Notes: generated by a model not told the origin, from the letters alone. A stretch of DNA of 62,205 nt from CAZYVA01 sp964650695 (GCA_964650695.1 CAZYVA010000003.1:1-62205); one strand, 5' to 3'. Shown: positions 22,590-32,491, counted from the first letter of the stretch. Numbers and translations: made by a program.

Positions 22590-23442
22590 TCTTTTGAACC
22601 TCCTCAATTATTTTGCTGGGCGTGGATGCGCCTGCTGTAATACCTACTGTTTCCACGGACCTTAATTGATTCACATTCAAATCGCCAAGTGTCTGTATAT
22701 AGTACGTATCCTCACATGCATCACTGCATATTTCATATAACTTCTGGGTATTGGAACTCTTTTTATCCCCTATGACAATCATCGCCCCAACCCTCGCTGC
22801 AATCTCACGGGCCTCCTCCTGCCGTTCCCTCGTAGCATTGCAAATTGTATCTAAAACAACTCTATCATAACCCTTTTTCGAAATAATTTCAACTAATTCT
22901 TGAAATTTCTTGTAATTAAATGTCGTCTGGGATACAATGCAGACCTTTTGATTGCTTTTTTGCTTTTGATCCCCAGGCAAATGGAAGCTCTTTGCCTCCT
23001 CCGCCGTCTGGATTACCGTCACATCCTTGCCCGCCCATCCTTTGATCCCTTCGACTTCCGGATGGTTCTCATTGCCAATGATGACAATATGCGCCCCTTT
23101 CCCACTCTCTTTCTCCACGATCCTATGGATTTTTTTTACAAACGGGCAGGTCGCGTCCACGATATGGAGCCCCTTTTCTTGCAGAAGCCCATATACCATC
23201 CGGGACACGCCATGGGAGCGGATAACCACTGTGCCTTTTTCCAGTTTTTCCAGCTCTTCCAGGCTAAGGAGTACGGTAACCCCCTGTGCCTTTAGGTCCT
23301 TGATCACTTCGTCATTGTGGATGATGGGGCCATACGTGTAGATTGGCTTCTCTTGATTTTCCCGGATCTGCCTGTAAACGGTATCCACCGCACGCTTCAC
23401 TCCAAAGCAGAACCCCGCCGTTTTAGCAAGCTCAATTTTCAT
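22570..23442 (-). CDS. ispH: 4-hydroxy-3-methylbut-2-enyl diphosphate reductase
   Basis: Last enzyme of the MEP isoprenoid pathway, producing IPP and DMAPP with a [4Fe-4S] cluster. In 290 residues the three cluster cysteines are in AGFCFGVKRAV (Cys12), DATCPFVKK (about Cys96) and TICNATRERQ (about Cys194). HPEVEGIKGW and SSNTQKLYEI are the expected substrate-binding blocks. The start at 23442 (MKIELAKT) matches family N-termini; an upstream in-frame extension of 30 codons runs through the R5 repeat and is not believed. Overlaps rpsA by 20 nt. Confidence 0.95.
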   Translation of the reverse strand: MKIELAKTAGFCFGVKRAVDTVYRQIRENQEKPIYTYGPIIHNDEVIKDLKAQGVTVLLSLEELEKLEKGTVVIRSHGVSRMVYGLLQEKGLHIVDATCPFVKKIHRIVEKESGKGAHIVIIGNENHPEVEGIKGWAGKDVTVIQTAEEAKSFHLPGDQKQKSNQKVCIVSQTTFNYKKFQELVEIISKKGYDRVVLDTICNATRERQEEAREIAARVGAMIVIGDKKSSNTQKLYEICSDACEDTYYIQTLGDLNVNQLRSVETVGITAGASTPSKIIEEVQKNVRINI

Positions 23443-23462
23443 ACTTTCCGAATCCTTACTAT

Positions 23463-23509
23463 GAAACTTGCCTTGCCAGGCCCAACAGGGCGTGAGAAGG
23501 CTTCGTTGA
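23463..23509. repeat. R5 hairpin between cmk and ispH
   Basis: 47-nt element GAAACTTGCCTTGCCAGGCC... ending GGCTTCGTTGA. Stem blocks GCCTT/AAGGC and GGCCC/GGGC with loop AACA. The copies at 55475 and 55580 have GCTTT/AAAGC at the same place, a paired substitution. Confidence 0.8.
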
Positions 23510-23532
23510 AAATATCCTTTTTGCCAGAACAC

Positions 23533-24189
23533 CTACCTGCAAAGCCCGGCAATCGCTTCCACCACCTCATCAATGGCCATATCTGAACTGTCTACCAGTA
23601 CAGCATCCTCCGCCTGCCGCAGCGGCGCGGTCTCCCGGTTCATATCCCGTGCGTCCCGTTCCTCGATATCCCGCCTGATTTCTGCCAGGTCACAGGCCAT
23701 CCCTTTTTCTTGCAATTCTTCAAACCTGCGCTTCGCGCGGGTGTCCACGCTTGCAGTCAGATAGATCTTCACGTCCGCGTCCGGGAGTACGCAGGTCCCG
23801 ATATCCCTACCGTCCATGATCACGTCCTGCGTCCGCGCAAGCCCCCGCTGCAGATCTAAAAGCTTTGCCCGCACCTGCGGGATCTGGGAACTTTTGGACG
23901 CCATATTCCCGACCGCTTCCTCCCGGAGCCGCCCTGTGATGTTTGTTCCATTCAGATAAACCTGCTGGATCCCCTCCTCATACCGGAGCGTGACTTCCGC
24001 ATCTTTGCAGGCTTCGATGATCCGATCCGTCTCTTCCGGCCGGATTCCTTCATCCAGGAAATGGATAGCCAGCCCTCGGTACAGCGCGCCGGTGTCCACA
24101 TAAATATAGCCCATTTTCTTTGCCACAAGCTTTGCGGCCGTGCTTTTCCCCGCGCCCGCCGGCCCATCAACCGCTACATTATAACCCAT
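23533..24189 (-). CDS. cmk: Cytidylate kinase
   Basis: Phosphorylates CMP and dCMP using ATP. The 218-residue length is typical. The P-loop is GPAGAGKSTAAKLVA (residues 8-22); YVDTGALYRG, MDGRDIGTCVLPDA and RDARDMNRETAPL are the substrate-binding and lid blocks. It lies in the mutS-to-rpsA gene string between the HI0933-type flavoprotein (40 nt upstream) and ispH. The cmk-ispH-rpsA order is widespread in Clostridia. Confidence 0.96.
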   Translation of the reverse strand: MGYNVAVDGPAGAGKSTAAKLVAKKMGYIYVDTGALYRGLAIHFLDEGIRPEETDRIIEACKDAEVTLRYEEGIQQVYLNGTNITGRLREEAVGNMASKSSQIPQVRAKLLDLQRGLARTQDVIMDGRDIGTCVLPDADVKIYLTASVDTRAKRRFEELQEKGMACDLAEIRRDIEERDARDMNRETAPLRQAEDAVLVDSSDMAIDEVVEAIAGLCR

Positions 24190-24229
24190 CCGTCAAACCT
24201 CCTCTTTGTTTACGTCTACCGGGAACCTT

Positions 24230-25459
24230 TCAGGGGATCCCATGCCCCGCCGCATACCCGGTTGACCACGCAATCTGTAAATTGAACCCCCCGGTCACGG
24301 CGTCCAAATCCAGCACTTCCCCCGCAAAATAAACTCCTTTTACCAGCTTGGACTCCATTGTCCCAGGATGGACCTCTTTCACGCTGACGCCGCCTTGCGT
24401 GATGACCGCCTCGTCAAAGCCCCTGGGCTTTGTCAGCGTCAACGGCAAATGCTTGATCCGTTCCGCAAAGCGCTGCCGCTCCTCTTTTGTGACGCCGCTC
24501 ACTTTTCGTTCCGGCGCTATCCCGCTCCATCTTACCATGACCGGTATCATCCTGGACGGGAATAATTTCCCAAGGCTGTTTTTCAACTGCCGGTTCCCGT
24601 TTTCCTCAAAATCCCGCGAAAGCCGGCGTTCCATCTGCTCCACCGAAAGGGCGGGCTTCAGATCCAGAAACAGGGAAAGCTCTTTCCGGGACAGCGCCTT
24701 CCCCACAAAACTGCTTGCGCTCAATATCACCGGGCCGCTCACCCCAAAATGGGTAAACAGCATCTCCCCGAAATCCTCATACAGCTTCTTCCCACCGTCA
24801 TAAATGGCGATCCGCACATGACGGAGTGAAAGCCCCTGAAGGTCTTTCACCCAGGACTCTTTCGCTTCCATTGGGACTAACGCGGGGATCCTATCGGTCA
24901 GGCTGTGCCCCAGGGCCTTTGCAAAACGGTAACCATCCCCGGTGGAGCCAGTGGACGGATAGGAGGCGCCCCCTGTCGCGATGATGCAGGCGTCTGCCGG
25001 TATGACGGACTGATCTTTCAGGATGACTTTGAAAAACACGCCATCCTTCTGGCAGACCTTTGCCACTTCTTTTCCCAGAAGCAGCCTCACGCCCAGCTTC
25101 TCCATCTGCCGGGCAAGCCCCCTTACCACATCCGAGGAATGGTCGGAAACGGGGAATACGCGCCCGCCGCGTTCTACTTTCGTCCGCACACCAATCGTCT
25201 CAAAATATTCCCTTGCCTCCTGGTTGCCAAACCCATAAAAACTGCTGTACAAAAACTTCGGGTTTGTCACCACCGAAGAAAGCAATGCGTCCCTATCGCA
25301 GTCATTCGTCAGGTTGCACCTGCCCTTCCCCGTGATAAAAAGTTTTTTCCCCACTTTTTCATTTTTCTCCAGGACTGTTACCTCATGTCCCTCCTTTGCC
25401 GCCCATACCGCCGCAAACATCCCGGCTGCCCCGGCCCCGATCACAACGACTTTACTCAT
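24230..25459 (-). CDS. HI0933-family FAD-dependent flavoprotein
   Basis: 409-residue flavoprotein with an N-terminal Rossmann FAD motif (VVVIGAGAAGMFAAVWAAKE, residues 4-23), GKGRCNLTN (about 45-53), ATGGASYPSTGSTGDGY and a C-terminal VTGGFNLQIAWSTGYAAG, all hallmarks of the HI0933/YhiN family. Family members include aminoacetone-oxidase-like enzymes, but the physiological substrate is unknown. The start overlaps the 3' end of the RpiR regulator by 8 nt, so the two are coupled. It is commonly found beside cmk in this group. Confidence 0.88.
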   Translation of the reverse strand: MSKVVVIGAGAAGMFAAVWAAKEGHEVTVLEKNEKVGKKLFITGKGRCNLTNDCDRDALLSSVVTNPKFLYSSFYGFGNQEAREYFETIGVRTKVERGGRVFPVSDHSSDVVRGLARQMEKLGVRLLLGKEVAKVCQKDGVFFKVILKDQSVIPADACIIATGGASYPSTGSTGDGYRFAKALGHSLTDRIPALVPMEAKESWVKDLQGLSLRHVRIAIYDGGKKLYEDFGEMLFTHFGVSGPVILSASSFVGKALSRKELSLFLDLKPALSVEQMERRLSRDFEENGNRQLKNSLGKLFPSRMIPVMVRWSGIAPERKVSGVTKEERQRFAERIKHLPLTLTKPRGFDEAVITQGGVSVKEVHPGTMESKLVKGVYFAGEVLDLDAVTGGFNLQIAWSTGYAAGHGIP

Positions 25460-26366
25460 TCTCCCCTACCTCAAAATGGATCTCCTCGCCCGCCATGTTC
25501 AGTTCGTCCTTGCCGTAAACCTGGTACTCATCCCAGACCTGCTCCAGCGTTTCCAGTGTAGTGACAACCTCCTTCTGCTTCTTCATGCAAAGAGCAGCCA
25601 CCAATGCATTGATAACGCTAAGAGGCGCTACCAGGGAATCCACGGCCGAAACCATATCGCTGCATGCGGTCAGGTTGCAGGAGGAATACAGGTTCATCGG
25701 TGAATGGACGCTGTCCGTCAGGGTAATGACCTTCGCTCTCCTGCTGCTGGCAAACTCCAGCGCTTTCAACGTCCGCATAGAATAGCGCGGGAAACTGATC
25801 CCAACGATCACATCTTCCTCCCCGATCCGTATCAACTGTTCAAAAATCTCCGCCGAGCCGTTCGTATTCACAGAAATCACATTGCCACAGATCAGGTTCA
25901 GGTAATAACTCAGGAAATCCGCAAGCGGCGCACAGCTTCTTATCCCAACCACATAAATCTTCCCCGCATCCAGAAGTGTGTCCACCGCCGATTCAAAAGC
26001 CGCGTGGTCGATGGCGTCGATCGTCCGCTTGATCCTCTCGATATCCGACTGCAAAACGGCCGACAATATCTCACCCTGGCTGATACAACCGTAAGCCGCT
26101 TCCATCTTCCGGACGGACATTAACTTTGTCCGGACCATCTCCCCCAGGGCTTCCTGGAACTGTGGATAACCTTCGTAGCCTAAGGCCATCGCAAAACGCA
26201 CGACCGTAGATTCACTGACGCCCACCTGCGCCCCCATCTTCGCCGCTGTCAGGAAAGCCGCCTTATCATATTCCTTCCGTATAAAATCCGCCAGCTTCTT
26301 CTGCCCTTTGCTCAGCTTTCGGTAACGCTGCTCGATTTTCTGAAGCAACTCATTTTTGTTTCCCAT
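25452..26366 (-). CDS. MurR/RpiR-family transcriptional regulator
   Basis: 304-residue regulator with an N-terminal HTH_6 domain (about 1-80; SESTVVRFAMALGYEGYPQF contains the recognition helix) and a SIS sugar-phosphate-binding domain (about 115-250; KIYVVGIRSCAPLADFLSYY, GISFPRYSMRTL). Such proteins sense phosphosugars, but no sugar genes lie nearby. The start at 26366 (MGNKNELL) is preceded by AAAGGA; the 46-codon upstream extension lacks a site. Its target cannot be inferred from its position between an SGNH hydrolase gene and a flavoprotein gene. Confidence 0.88.
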   Translation of the reverse strand: MGNKNELLQKIEQRYRKLSKGQKKLADFIRKEYDKAAFLTAAKMGAQVGVSESTVVRFAMALGYEGYPQFQEALGEMVRTKLMSVRKMEAAYGCISQGEILSAVLQSDIERIKRTIDAIDHAAFESAVDTLLDAGKIYVVGIRSCAPLADFLSYYLNLICGNVISVNTNGSAEIFEQLIRIGEEDVIVGISFPRYSMRTLKALEFASSRRAKVITLTDSVHSPMNLYSSCNLTACSDMVSAVDSLVAPLSVINALVAALCMKKQKEVVTTLETLEQVWDEYQVYGKDELNMAGEEIHFEVGENE

Positions 26367-26485
26367 AGTACATAGTCCTTTATTTCCCAGGCCGGCGGAA
26401 TGCGCCCTTTCATCTATATATGCCGGTATTTTCACAAAATTCCCCGCTGCGCGGCTGCAACCGCATAGGTGGAAAATTTTTATGA

Positions 26486-27328
26486 TCATAAACATGTGGT
26501 ACAAGCAAGAGCTTTAAATAAAGAGGCATTTGCAGCGCTTACTGGCAACGGGCAGTAAGACCCGGCCTCCGGAGATTCGCGGAAAACCGTAGCATACATG
26601 CAGCAAGCGCTCAAAAAAGCGCCGCTCTCGCTTGGATGGTTTTTATCCCTGCGGTAAAGGCTGGTCCGGTTATAGTTTGAGCGGTACGCCCAAAATGCAT
26701 CCCCGGACCAGCTGATCACCCCCCCCACAGACGCTGCAAGCCTGGCGTAATGGCTGTCAATCAGCTTTTGTTGTTTTTTCTGGCTGTATATATGCCCGAA
26801 CAGTTTTTTTACCTTCTTATACGTCCAGGTTGCATGAAATATGATCTGTACATCTTGATTCTTTTTGCGCGCTATACGGACCAGCCTTTTTGCGTTTTTT
26901 TCCATGGTTTTGTATCTGGCCACCGCATAATCCGTATTTTCCTGTATAACGATATAATCCCATTTACGGCTCTTGATCGCTCTTTGGGCTTTCTTCCCAT
27001 AATAATTTCGGGGATTCCCGTAATCTTTCAGAGACCGCCCGCCATAAGCCACTTTCTGGACCGTGATTTTCCGGTGCGCGCTCTTCGCCAGTTTTTTGAA
27101 ATATGCAATAAATTTATTGTTGGAAGCGCTTGGCCCTGAATAAGTAATGCTATTCCCAATGAATAAAATAGAAAGCGTCTGATCCCTTGGAACCGCTTCC
27201 ACGCAGGACGGATCCCCAGCCTCGGAAGATAGCGCGGACACATCGGGGCTTCCTTCCAGTTCTCCTGCATTTACGGTACACGGAACCGCCAAACACAGGC
27301 AAAGGAGTATCATTTGTATTTTTTTCAT
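26486..27328 (-). CDS. Secreted SGNH-hydrolase-like protein
   Basis: 280-residue protein with an N-terminal signal peptide (MKKIQMILLCLCLAVPCTVNA, cleavage probably after residue 21). Block I is LFIGNSITYSG (catalytic Ser in GNS), and the C-terminal NHPSESGAFLSAC supplies the likely catalytic His (NHPS). The block with YIVIQENTDYA replaces a typical Asn block. Probably an extracytoplasmic esterase or acyl hydrolase on carbohydrate or envelope; substrate unknown. The ATG at 27328 is preferred over a TTG five codons earlier. It lies 27 nt after mutL, an unusual neighbour. Confidence 0.75.
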   Translation of the reverse strand: MKKIQMILLCLCLAVPCTVNAGELEGSPDVSALSSEAGDPSCVEAVPRDQTLSILFIGNSITYSGPSASNNKFIAYFKKLAKSAHRKITVQKVAYGGRSLKDYGNPRNYYGKKAQRAIKSRKWDYIVIQENTDYAVARYKTMEKNAKRLVRIARKKNQDVQIIFHATWTYKKVKKLFGHIYSQKKQQKLIDSHYARLAASVGGVISWSGDAFWAYRSNYNRTSLYRRDKNHPSESGAFLSACCMYATVFRESPEAGSYCPLPVSAANASLFKALACTTCL

Positions 27329-27355
27329 TGTCTTTTCCCACAATCCTTTTTTTAT

Positions 27356-29308
27356 TTACACAATCCTCTTAAATTTCTTTTCCAGCTCCCTTTTAGACAT
27401 GGAGATGATCGTCGGGCGTCCGTGCGGACAGTGATACGGATTCTCCAGCAGCAAAAGCTCCCCGATCAGAGCGTCCGCCTCTTTGGCGGACAACTTCATA
27501 TTGCCCTTTACCGCCGCCTTGCAGGACATCGATGCGATTTTTTCGTCCAGAAGGACAGTGGTGCGGCTTCGCTGGCATTCACTGGAAAGTTCATCGATCA
27601 TCTCCATCAAAAGCTCTTTTTTGGCAATGGAAAACAGATTGTCCGGCACTGCCCGCACCGCGTAGGAGCCTTCCCCGAAATTTTCGATCTCAAACCCGAT
27701 TTTTTCAAACTGGCCCCGGTTTTTCTCAAAAAGCTCCGCCTCCTGCATGGTCAGATCCAGGATGATTGGCGGGCTGATCATCTGCGAAGTATACGTCCGG
27801 TCTTTCATCCCTTTCAAGGTTCTCTCATACAATACCCTCTCATGGGCGGCGTGCTGGTCGATAATGTAAAGATGGCTGCCAGACTCCACCAGCCAGTAAG
27901 TCTCAAAAAGCTGCCCGATCAGCGTGTAGTCCGCCTTGTGTTCCCGTTCTAACAGCCGGTCGTCAAACAGGTCCATCTGCCGTTCTTCCCGACGTTCCTT
28001 TGTCATTTCCTTTCCCTGCACGTGCGCATGGTATCCATCGGGGTCTCCCTCTTGTGCATCCGTGCGGTATCCCACAGTTTCCCGTATCCGTCCAGCCTGC
28101 ACCTCCGGGCGGAAAATGCCGGATTTGTCCCGCACCTCCGCACTTAAGGCGCCTGCATGGTATGCTTCCACCCGTTCCCGCATTGCCCTCATAAAATAGT
28201 CCAGGTCTTTCACCGGGGAAGTGGTGGAAGGCAACGGCTTATTTCCGGCCCGGTTCCCGTCTTTTGGCGGCACAGCCTCTGCGTGGGGGCTTATATCCAC
28301 CGTCACCTCCGGGATCCGCTCTTTCTCATGCAGTCCCTGGCTGACCGCCTCAAAAATGGCATTGTAGACTTCCTGCTGACGGTGGAAACGGATTTCCATT
28401 TTCGCCGGATGGACATTGACATCCACATCCTTTCCGTCCATCCGGAAGTCCAAAACCACGAACGGGAATCTGCGCTGCATGGAAAAATCCTTGTAAGCGT
28501 CTTCAATCGCCTTGTAAACCATACTGTTTTTGATATACCGCTGATTGATAAAATAAATCTCAAAATTCCGGTTTCCCCTGGAAATGGCCGGTGCGCCTAA
28601 AAACCCTTCGACCAGGATGCCGGATTTTTCATAATGCACGCCAATAAGGTTTGCAGCAATCTCCCTGCCGTAGAGATGGTAAATGACCTCCCGGAGTTCC
28701 CCGTTGCCGGAAGTATGGATCTTCGGCTGGCCGTTATTGATAAACTGGAAGGAAACGTCCGGGCGGGACAAAGCAAGCCGCATCAGAAGCTCTCCCACAT
28801 GGCTGGCTTCTGTCATCGGTGTCTTTAAAAATTTCTTCCGGGCGGGTACATTATAAAAAAGCTGGCGGACAAGAAACGTCGTACCGTCCGGCGTCCCGGC
28901 TTCTTCCATGCACACTTCCTTTCCGCCATTGATACAGTAACGGATCCCCAGGGCTGCCTCCCGTGCCTTTGTCAGCACCTCGACCTGCGACACAGCCGCG
29001 ATACTGGACAATGCCTCACCGCGGAACCCCAGGGAATTCAGGTGGGACAGATCTTCCACGCTCCTGATTTTGCTCGTCGAATGGCGCAAAAACGCTGCCC
29101 GTACCTGTTCCTTTGGGATCCCGCACCCATTGTCCGCGACCCGTAGGAATGAGATCCCGCCATCCTGGATCTCGACTGTGATGGAAGTCGCGCCTGCGTC
29201 AACCGCATTCTCCACCATTTCCTTCACGACTGAAGATGGACGCTCGATCACCTCCCCGGCGGCGATTTTATCAATTGTAACCGGATCTAATACTTGTATT
29301 GTGTTCAT
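27356..29308 (-). CDS. mutL: DNA mismatch repair protein MutL (endonuclease type)
   Basis: GHKL ATPase and nicking endonuclease of mismatch repair. In 650 residues: N-terminal ATPase blocks VVKEMVENAVDAGAT (about 27-41), RVADNGCGI and GFRGEALSSIAAV. After a Pro/Gly-rich linker (about 330-450), the C-terminal domain carries the DQHAX2EX4E endonuclease motif as DQHAAHERVLYE (about 477-488) and CPHGRP. The organism therefore does not need MutH. mutS ends 13 nt upstream. Confidence 0.97.
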   Translation of the reverse strand: MNTIQVLDPVTIDKIAAGEVIERPSSVVKEMVENAVDAGATSITVEIQDGGISFLRVADNGCGIPKEQVRAAFLRHSTSKIRSVEDLSHLNSLGFRGEALSSIAAVSQVEVLTKAREAALGIRYCINGGKEVCMEEAGTPDGTTFLVRQLFYNVPARKKFLKTPMTEASHVGELLMRLALSRPDVSFQFINNGQPKIHTSGNGELREVIYHLYGREIAANLIGVHYEKSGILVEGFLGAPAISRGNRNFEIYFINQRYIKNSMVYKAIEDAYKDFSMQRRFPFVVLDFRMDGKDVDVNVHPAKMEIRFHRQQEVYNAIFEAVSQGLHEKERIPEVTVDISPHAEAVPPKDGNRAGNKPLPSTTSPVKDLDYFMRAMRERVEAYHAGALSAEVRDKSGIFRPEVQAGRIRETVGYRTDAQEGDPDGYHAHVQGKEMTKERREERQMDLFDDRLLEREHKADYTLIGQLFETYWLVESGSHLYIIDQHAAHERVLYERTLKGMKDRTYTSQMISPPIILDLTMQEAELFEKNRGQFEKIGFEIENFGEGSYAVRAVPDNLFSIAKKELLMEMIDELSSECQRSRTTVLLDEKIASMSCKAAVKGNMKLSAKEADALIGELLLLENPYHCPHGRPTIISMSKRELEKKFKRIV

Positions 29309-29321
29309 TGGCCTACCTGTC

Positions 29322-31976
29322 TCATGCTTGACCCTTCCATCGGTTTTTCAGCTTATTTTGCAGTTGATACAGCGTATTCAAAGCATCAACCGGCGTCAAA
29401 TGGCTGATGTCCAGGGATTTCAGTTCCTCCAGCACATCGTCATCCTTTTCCGTGTCAAACAGGGACATTTGCGCCAGATCCACCTCATCATACCGTTTCG
29501 TCTTCGGTGCGTTGCCATGGGCCGCGATATCCTTGATCCGCGTCGTGATATCTGCATGGACCAATTCTTCCACGATTTCTTTCGCCCGCTCGATAATCGA
29601 ATCCGGGACGCCCGCCAGCTTTGCCACCTGGATCCCATAGCTCTTATCCGCGCCGCCTTTTACGATTTTACGCAGAAAAATAATGTCGTCGCCTTTTTCC
29701 TTGACAGCAATGCAATAATTCGTGACATTCCCGATCTTGCCTTCCAATTCTGTCAATTCATGGTAATGCGTAGCAAACAGCGTCTTCGCCCCCAAAAGTT
29801 TGCTGTTGCTGATATGCTCGATCACCGCCCACGCAATGCTCAACCCGTCAAAGGTGCTGGTACCCCGCCCGATTTCATCCAGGATGAGCAGGCTTTTGCT
29901 TGTCGCGTTGCGCAGGATATTGGCCACCTCCGTCATCTCCACCATAAACGTGCTCTGCCCGGAAGCCAGGTCATCCGATGCCCCTACCCTCGTGAAAATC
30001 CGGTCAACCAGGCCGATATCCGCAGCAGACGCCGGCACGAAGGAACCGATCTGCGCCATCAATACAATCAGGGCTGTCTGGCGCATATAAGTGGATTTCC
30101 CCGCCATATTCGGGCCGGTAATAATTGAAATCCGTTTTTTCTTATCATCCAGATACGTATCGTTTGCAATAAACAACTCATTCGGGATCATCTTCTCCAC
30201 TACCGGGTGGCGGCCATCCTTGATATCGATGATCCCTTTTTCATTGATCTTCGGGCGGACGTAATGATTTTGCTCTGCTGCCACCGCCAGGGACGCCAGG
30301 GCGTCTATCTGTGCGACCGCTTTCGCGGTCTTCTGCACACGCTCAACCTGCCTGCCAATCTCATCGCGCACCCCGCAGTACAGTTCGTATTCCAGCGCGC
30401 ACAATTTATCCTGCGCGCCAAGGATCGTATCTTCCAGTTCCTTCAATTCCGGGATAATGTAACGCTCCGCGTTCGCGAGCGTCTGTTTGCGGATGTAAGT
30501 ATCCGGCACCAGGGCTTTAAAAGAATTGGTCACTTCCAGATAGTAGCCGAACACTTTATTGTAACGGATACGGAGGTTTTTGATCCCTGTTTTTTCCCGT
30601 TCATCCGCTTCCAGCCTCGCAATCCAGTCTTTGCCGTCCGTCTTCGCCGTCCGCAGGCGGTCTACTTCCTCGTTGTAGCCTTCCCGGATAATCCCTCCTT
30701 CCTTCATAGCAAGGGGCGGGTCGTCGCAGATAGCCCTTAAGACCAGGCCGCAAAGGTCTTCCAGCGGATCCAGATCCTCATAAAGTTCCCTTAAATAAGG
30801 GCTTTTCATATCGCTTAAGATGCAGCGGATGTGGGGGAGCATGGACAAAGAGCTTTGGAACGCAGTCAGGTCCCTTGGATTGGCCGACTGATAGGTTACC
30901 TTGCTGATCAGCCGCTCCAGGTCATAGACCGGGGACAGGTATTCCCGGATTTCCTCGCGGGAAATTGCCTGTACTGTAAATTCCGCCACCGCCTCCTGCC
31001 GGTGAAGGATCGCCTCTTTATGGATGAGCGGCTGCTCGATATATTTCCGGAGCATCCGCGCGCCCATCGCGGTCTTTGTCTTGTCCAGCACCCACAACAG
31101 CGACCCTCTCTTCTGCTTTTCCCTAAGTGTCTCGGTAAGCTCCAGATTCCGCCTGGTCGAGCTGTCCAGCAGCATGTATGTCCCCGTTGTATAAGGGATC
31201 AGATGGTTCAGATGGGCCAGAGACGCTGTTTTCTGATTGTCCTTCAAATACAAAAGCAGCGCCCCGGCAGCAACCATGCCATTGTCAAATCCGGACAGTC
31301 CCAATGCTTCCACTGTAGCCACATGGAAATGTTCCAGCAAAGACCGGGTACAGAGCGCATCATCAAAAAACCATGCGTCCAGCGCGTAAACTGCAATATG
31401 AAGCCGCTCCTTTAGATCATCCAAATCCATGCCGCTCATACAAAACGCCTCGTTGCAGATGAGTTCGGATGGCATAAACTTGCAGATTTCATCAAAAAGC
31501 TTTTCACTGTCCGTAAACTCCGTCACAAAATAATCACCGGTTGTAATATCTGCCACCGACATGCCGTAACGCTCCGCAATGTACGCGACGCTCATGATAT
31601 AATTGTTGCGCCCCTCGTCCAGCTCCTGTACATCCAGCGTCGTCCCCGGCGTCACAATCCGTACCACATCCCGCCTGACAAGCCCTTTTGCCGTGGCCGG
31701 GTCTTCCATCTGTTCACAGATGGCCACTTTATACCCCTTTGCGACCAGCTTCGTAAGATAGCTGTCCACCGCATGGTAAGGAACGCCGCACATCGGCGCA
31801 CGCTCCTGAAGCCCGCAGCTTTTCCCTGTCAGCGCGATTTCCAGTTCCTTGGATGCCACCCGCGCGTCATCAAAGAACATCTCATAAAAATCACCCAGGC
31901 GGTAAAACAGAATACAGTCTGGGTACTCCTCTTTTGTTTTCATATATTGCTGCATCATCGGCGTCAGTCCATCCAC
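29322..31976 (-). CDS. mutS: DNA mismatch repair protein MutS
   Basis: Recognises mismatches and recruits MutL. With the GTG start at 31976 (DGLTPMMQQY) the protein is 884 residues. The mismatch-wedge FYE is in RLGDFYEMF (about 26-34), Walker A is GPNMAGKSTYMRQ (about 618), and the Walker B/signature is ILDEIGRGTSTFDG. The GTG is chosen because GAGGGA lies 6-8 nt upstream and it matches family N-termini; an in-frame TTG 22 codons earlier is less likely. It is the first gene of the mutS-mutL string. Confidence 0.96.
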   Translation of the reverse strand: MDGLTPMMQQYMKTKEEYPDCILFYRLGDFYEMFFDDARVASKELEIALTGKSCGLQERAPMCGVPYHAVDSYLTKLVAKGYKVAICEQMEDPATAKGLVRRDVVRIVTPGTTLDVQELDEGRNNYIMSVAYIAERYGMSVADITTGDYFVTEFTDSEKLFDEICKFMPSELICNEAFCMSGMDLDDLKERLHIAVYALDAWFFDDALCTRSLLEHFHVATVEALGLSGFDNGMVAAGALLLYLKDNQKTASLAHLNHLIPYTTGTYMLLDSSTRRNLELTETLREKQKRGSLLWVLDKTKTAMGARMLRKYIEQPLIHKEAILHRQEAVAEFTVQAISREEIREYLSPVYDLERLISKVTYQSANPRDLTAFQSSLSMLPHIRCILSDMKSPYLRELYEDLDPLEDLCGLVLRAICDDPPLAMKEGGIIREGYNEEVDRLRTAKTDGKDWIARLEADEREKTGIKNLRIRYNKVFGYYLEVTNSFKALVPDTYIRKQTLANAERYIIPELKELEDTILGAQDKLCALEYELYCGVRDEIGRQVERVQKTAKAVAQIDALASLAVAAEQNHYVRPKINEKGIIDIKDGRHPVVEKMIPNELFIANDTYLDDKKKRISIITGPNMAGKSTYMRQTALIVLMAQIGSFVPASAADIGLVDRIFTRVGASDDLASGQSTFMVEMTEVANILRNATSKSLLILDEIGRGTSTFDGLSIAWAVIEHISNSKLLGAKTLFATHYHELTELEGKIGNVTNYCIAVKEKGDDIIFLRKIVKGGADKSYGIQVAKLAGVPDSIIERAKEIVEELVHADITTRIKDIAAHGNAPKTKRYDEVDLAQMSLFDTEKDDDVLEELKSLDISHLTPVDALNTLYQLQNKLKNRWKGQA

Positions 31977-32251
31977 GCGGCTTCCCTCGCTTTGCCCTTT
32001 TTCTTCTGTATATCCTTCGCATATCCCGGAAACCAAGGCCAAAAGGCTATGCCTGCCATCCCGCCGTTGGTTGGCGGCTTTGGAGAAAGCCCCTTGGCGT
32101 TACTACAAGATAATACTATCACAATCCCAGGAAATCCGCTATAATAAAAAGCAAAAAAACATTCTTTCGACGCGTCTGACAGCCTGTTCCAAACCGGCTA
32201 TAAATAGAAACAAAAAGAGCAATAAAGCAACAAAAAAATGTAACAAGAAAG

Positions 32252-32276
32252 ATTACTATTCACGGCCGATTTGAAA
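32252..32276 (+). repeat. R2 repeat copy
   Basis: ATTACTATTCACGGCCGATT then TGAAA; near-identical to 3983-4006 and to the inverse of 43025-43047. Confidence 0.7.
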
Positions 32277-32336
32277 GAGATATATAGACTCACCGTACTT
32301 GCACGTAAGCGGATGTGTATCTATTTCAAAACAGGC

Positions 32337-32419
32337 CCCTCCCCTTACAGCCTCAGACATATGACGCGAAGCAGCTTATAGCCTTCAAAGAAAGCGGTCG
32401 GCGGCTTATAGGGGGAGAA
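32337..32419 (+). repeat. R4 repeat copy 1 (83 nt)
   Basis: Ends are inverted: CTCCCCTTACAGCC at the left and GGCTTATAGGGGGAG at the right. Middle reads CATATGACGCGAAGCAGCTT and ATAGCCTTCAAAGAAAGCGG. The second copy is at 58137-58219 in the opposite orientation. Confidence 0.8.
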
Positions 32420-32463
32420 GCCTCGCATTGTAACCAAAAAATCGTCCGATTCAAAAAAAGAAC

Positions 32464-32491
32464 TTGCAAATATGTGAAAAATAGATATAAT
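32464..32491 (+). promoter_or_regulatory. Promoter of tRNA-Thr
   Basis: TTGCAA (32464-32469), 16 nt, TATAAT (32486-32491), 33 nt before the tRNA. Confidence 0.75.

Noticed and set aside
23461..23520. Small peptide gene in R5 (MKLALPGPTGREKA-like frame)
   Set aside because: Similar short frames occur in the R5 copies, but one stops after 14 codons, the others lack ribosome binding sites, and the substitutions preserve stem pairing rather than codons.
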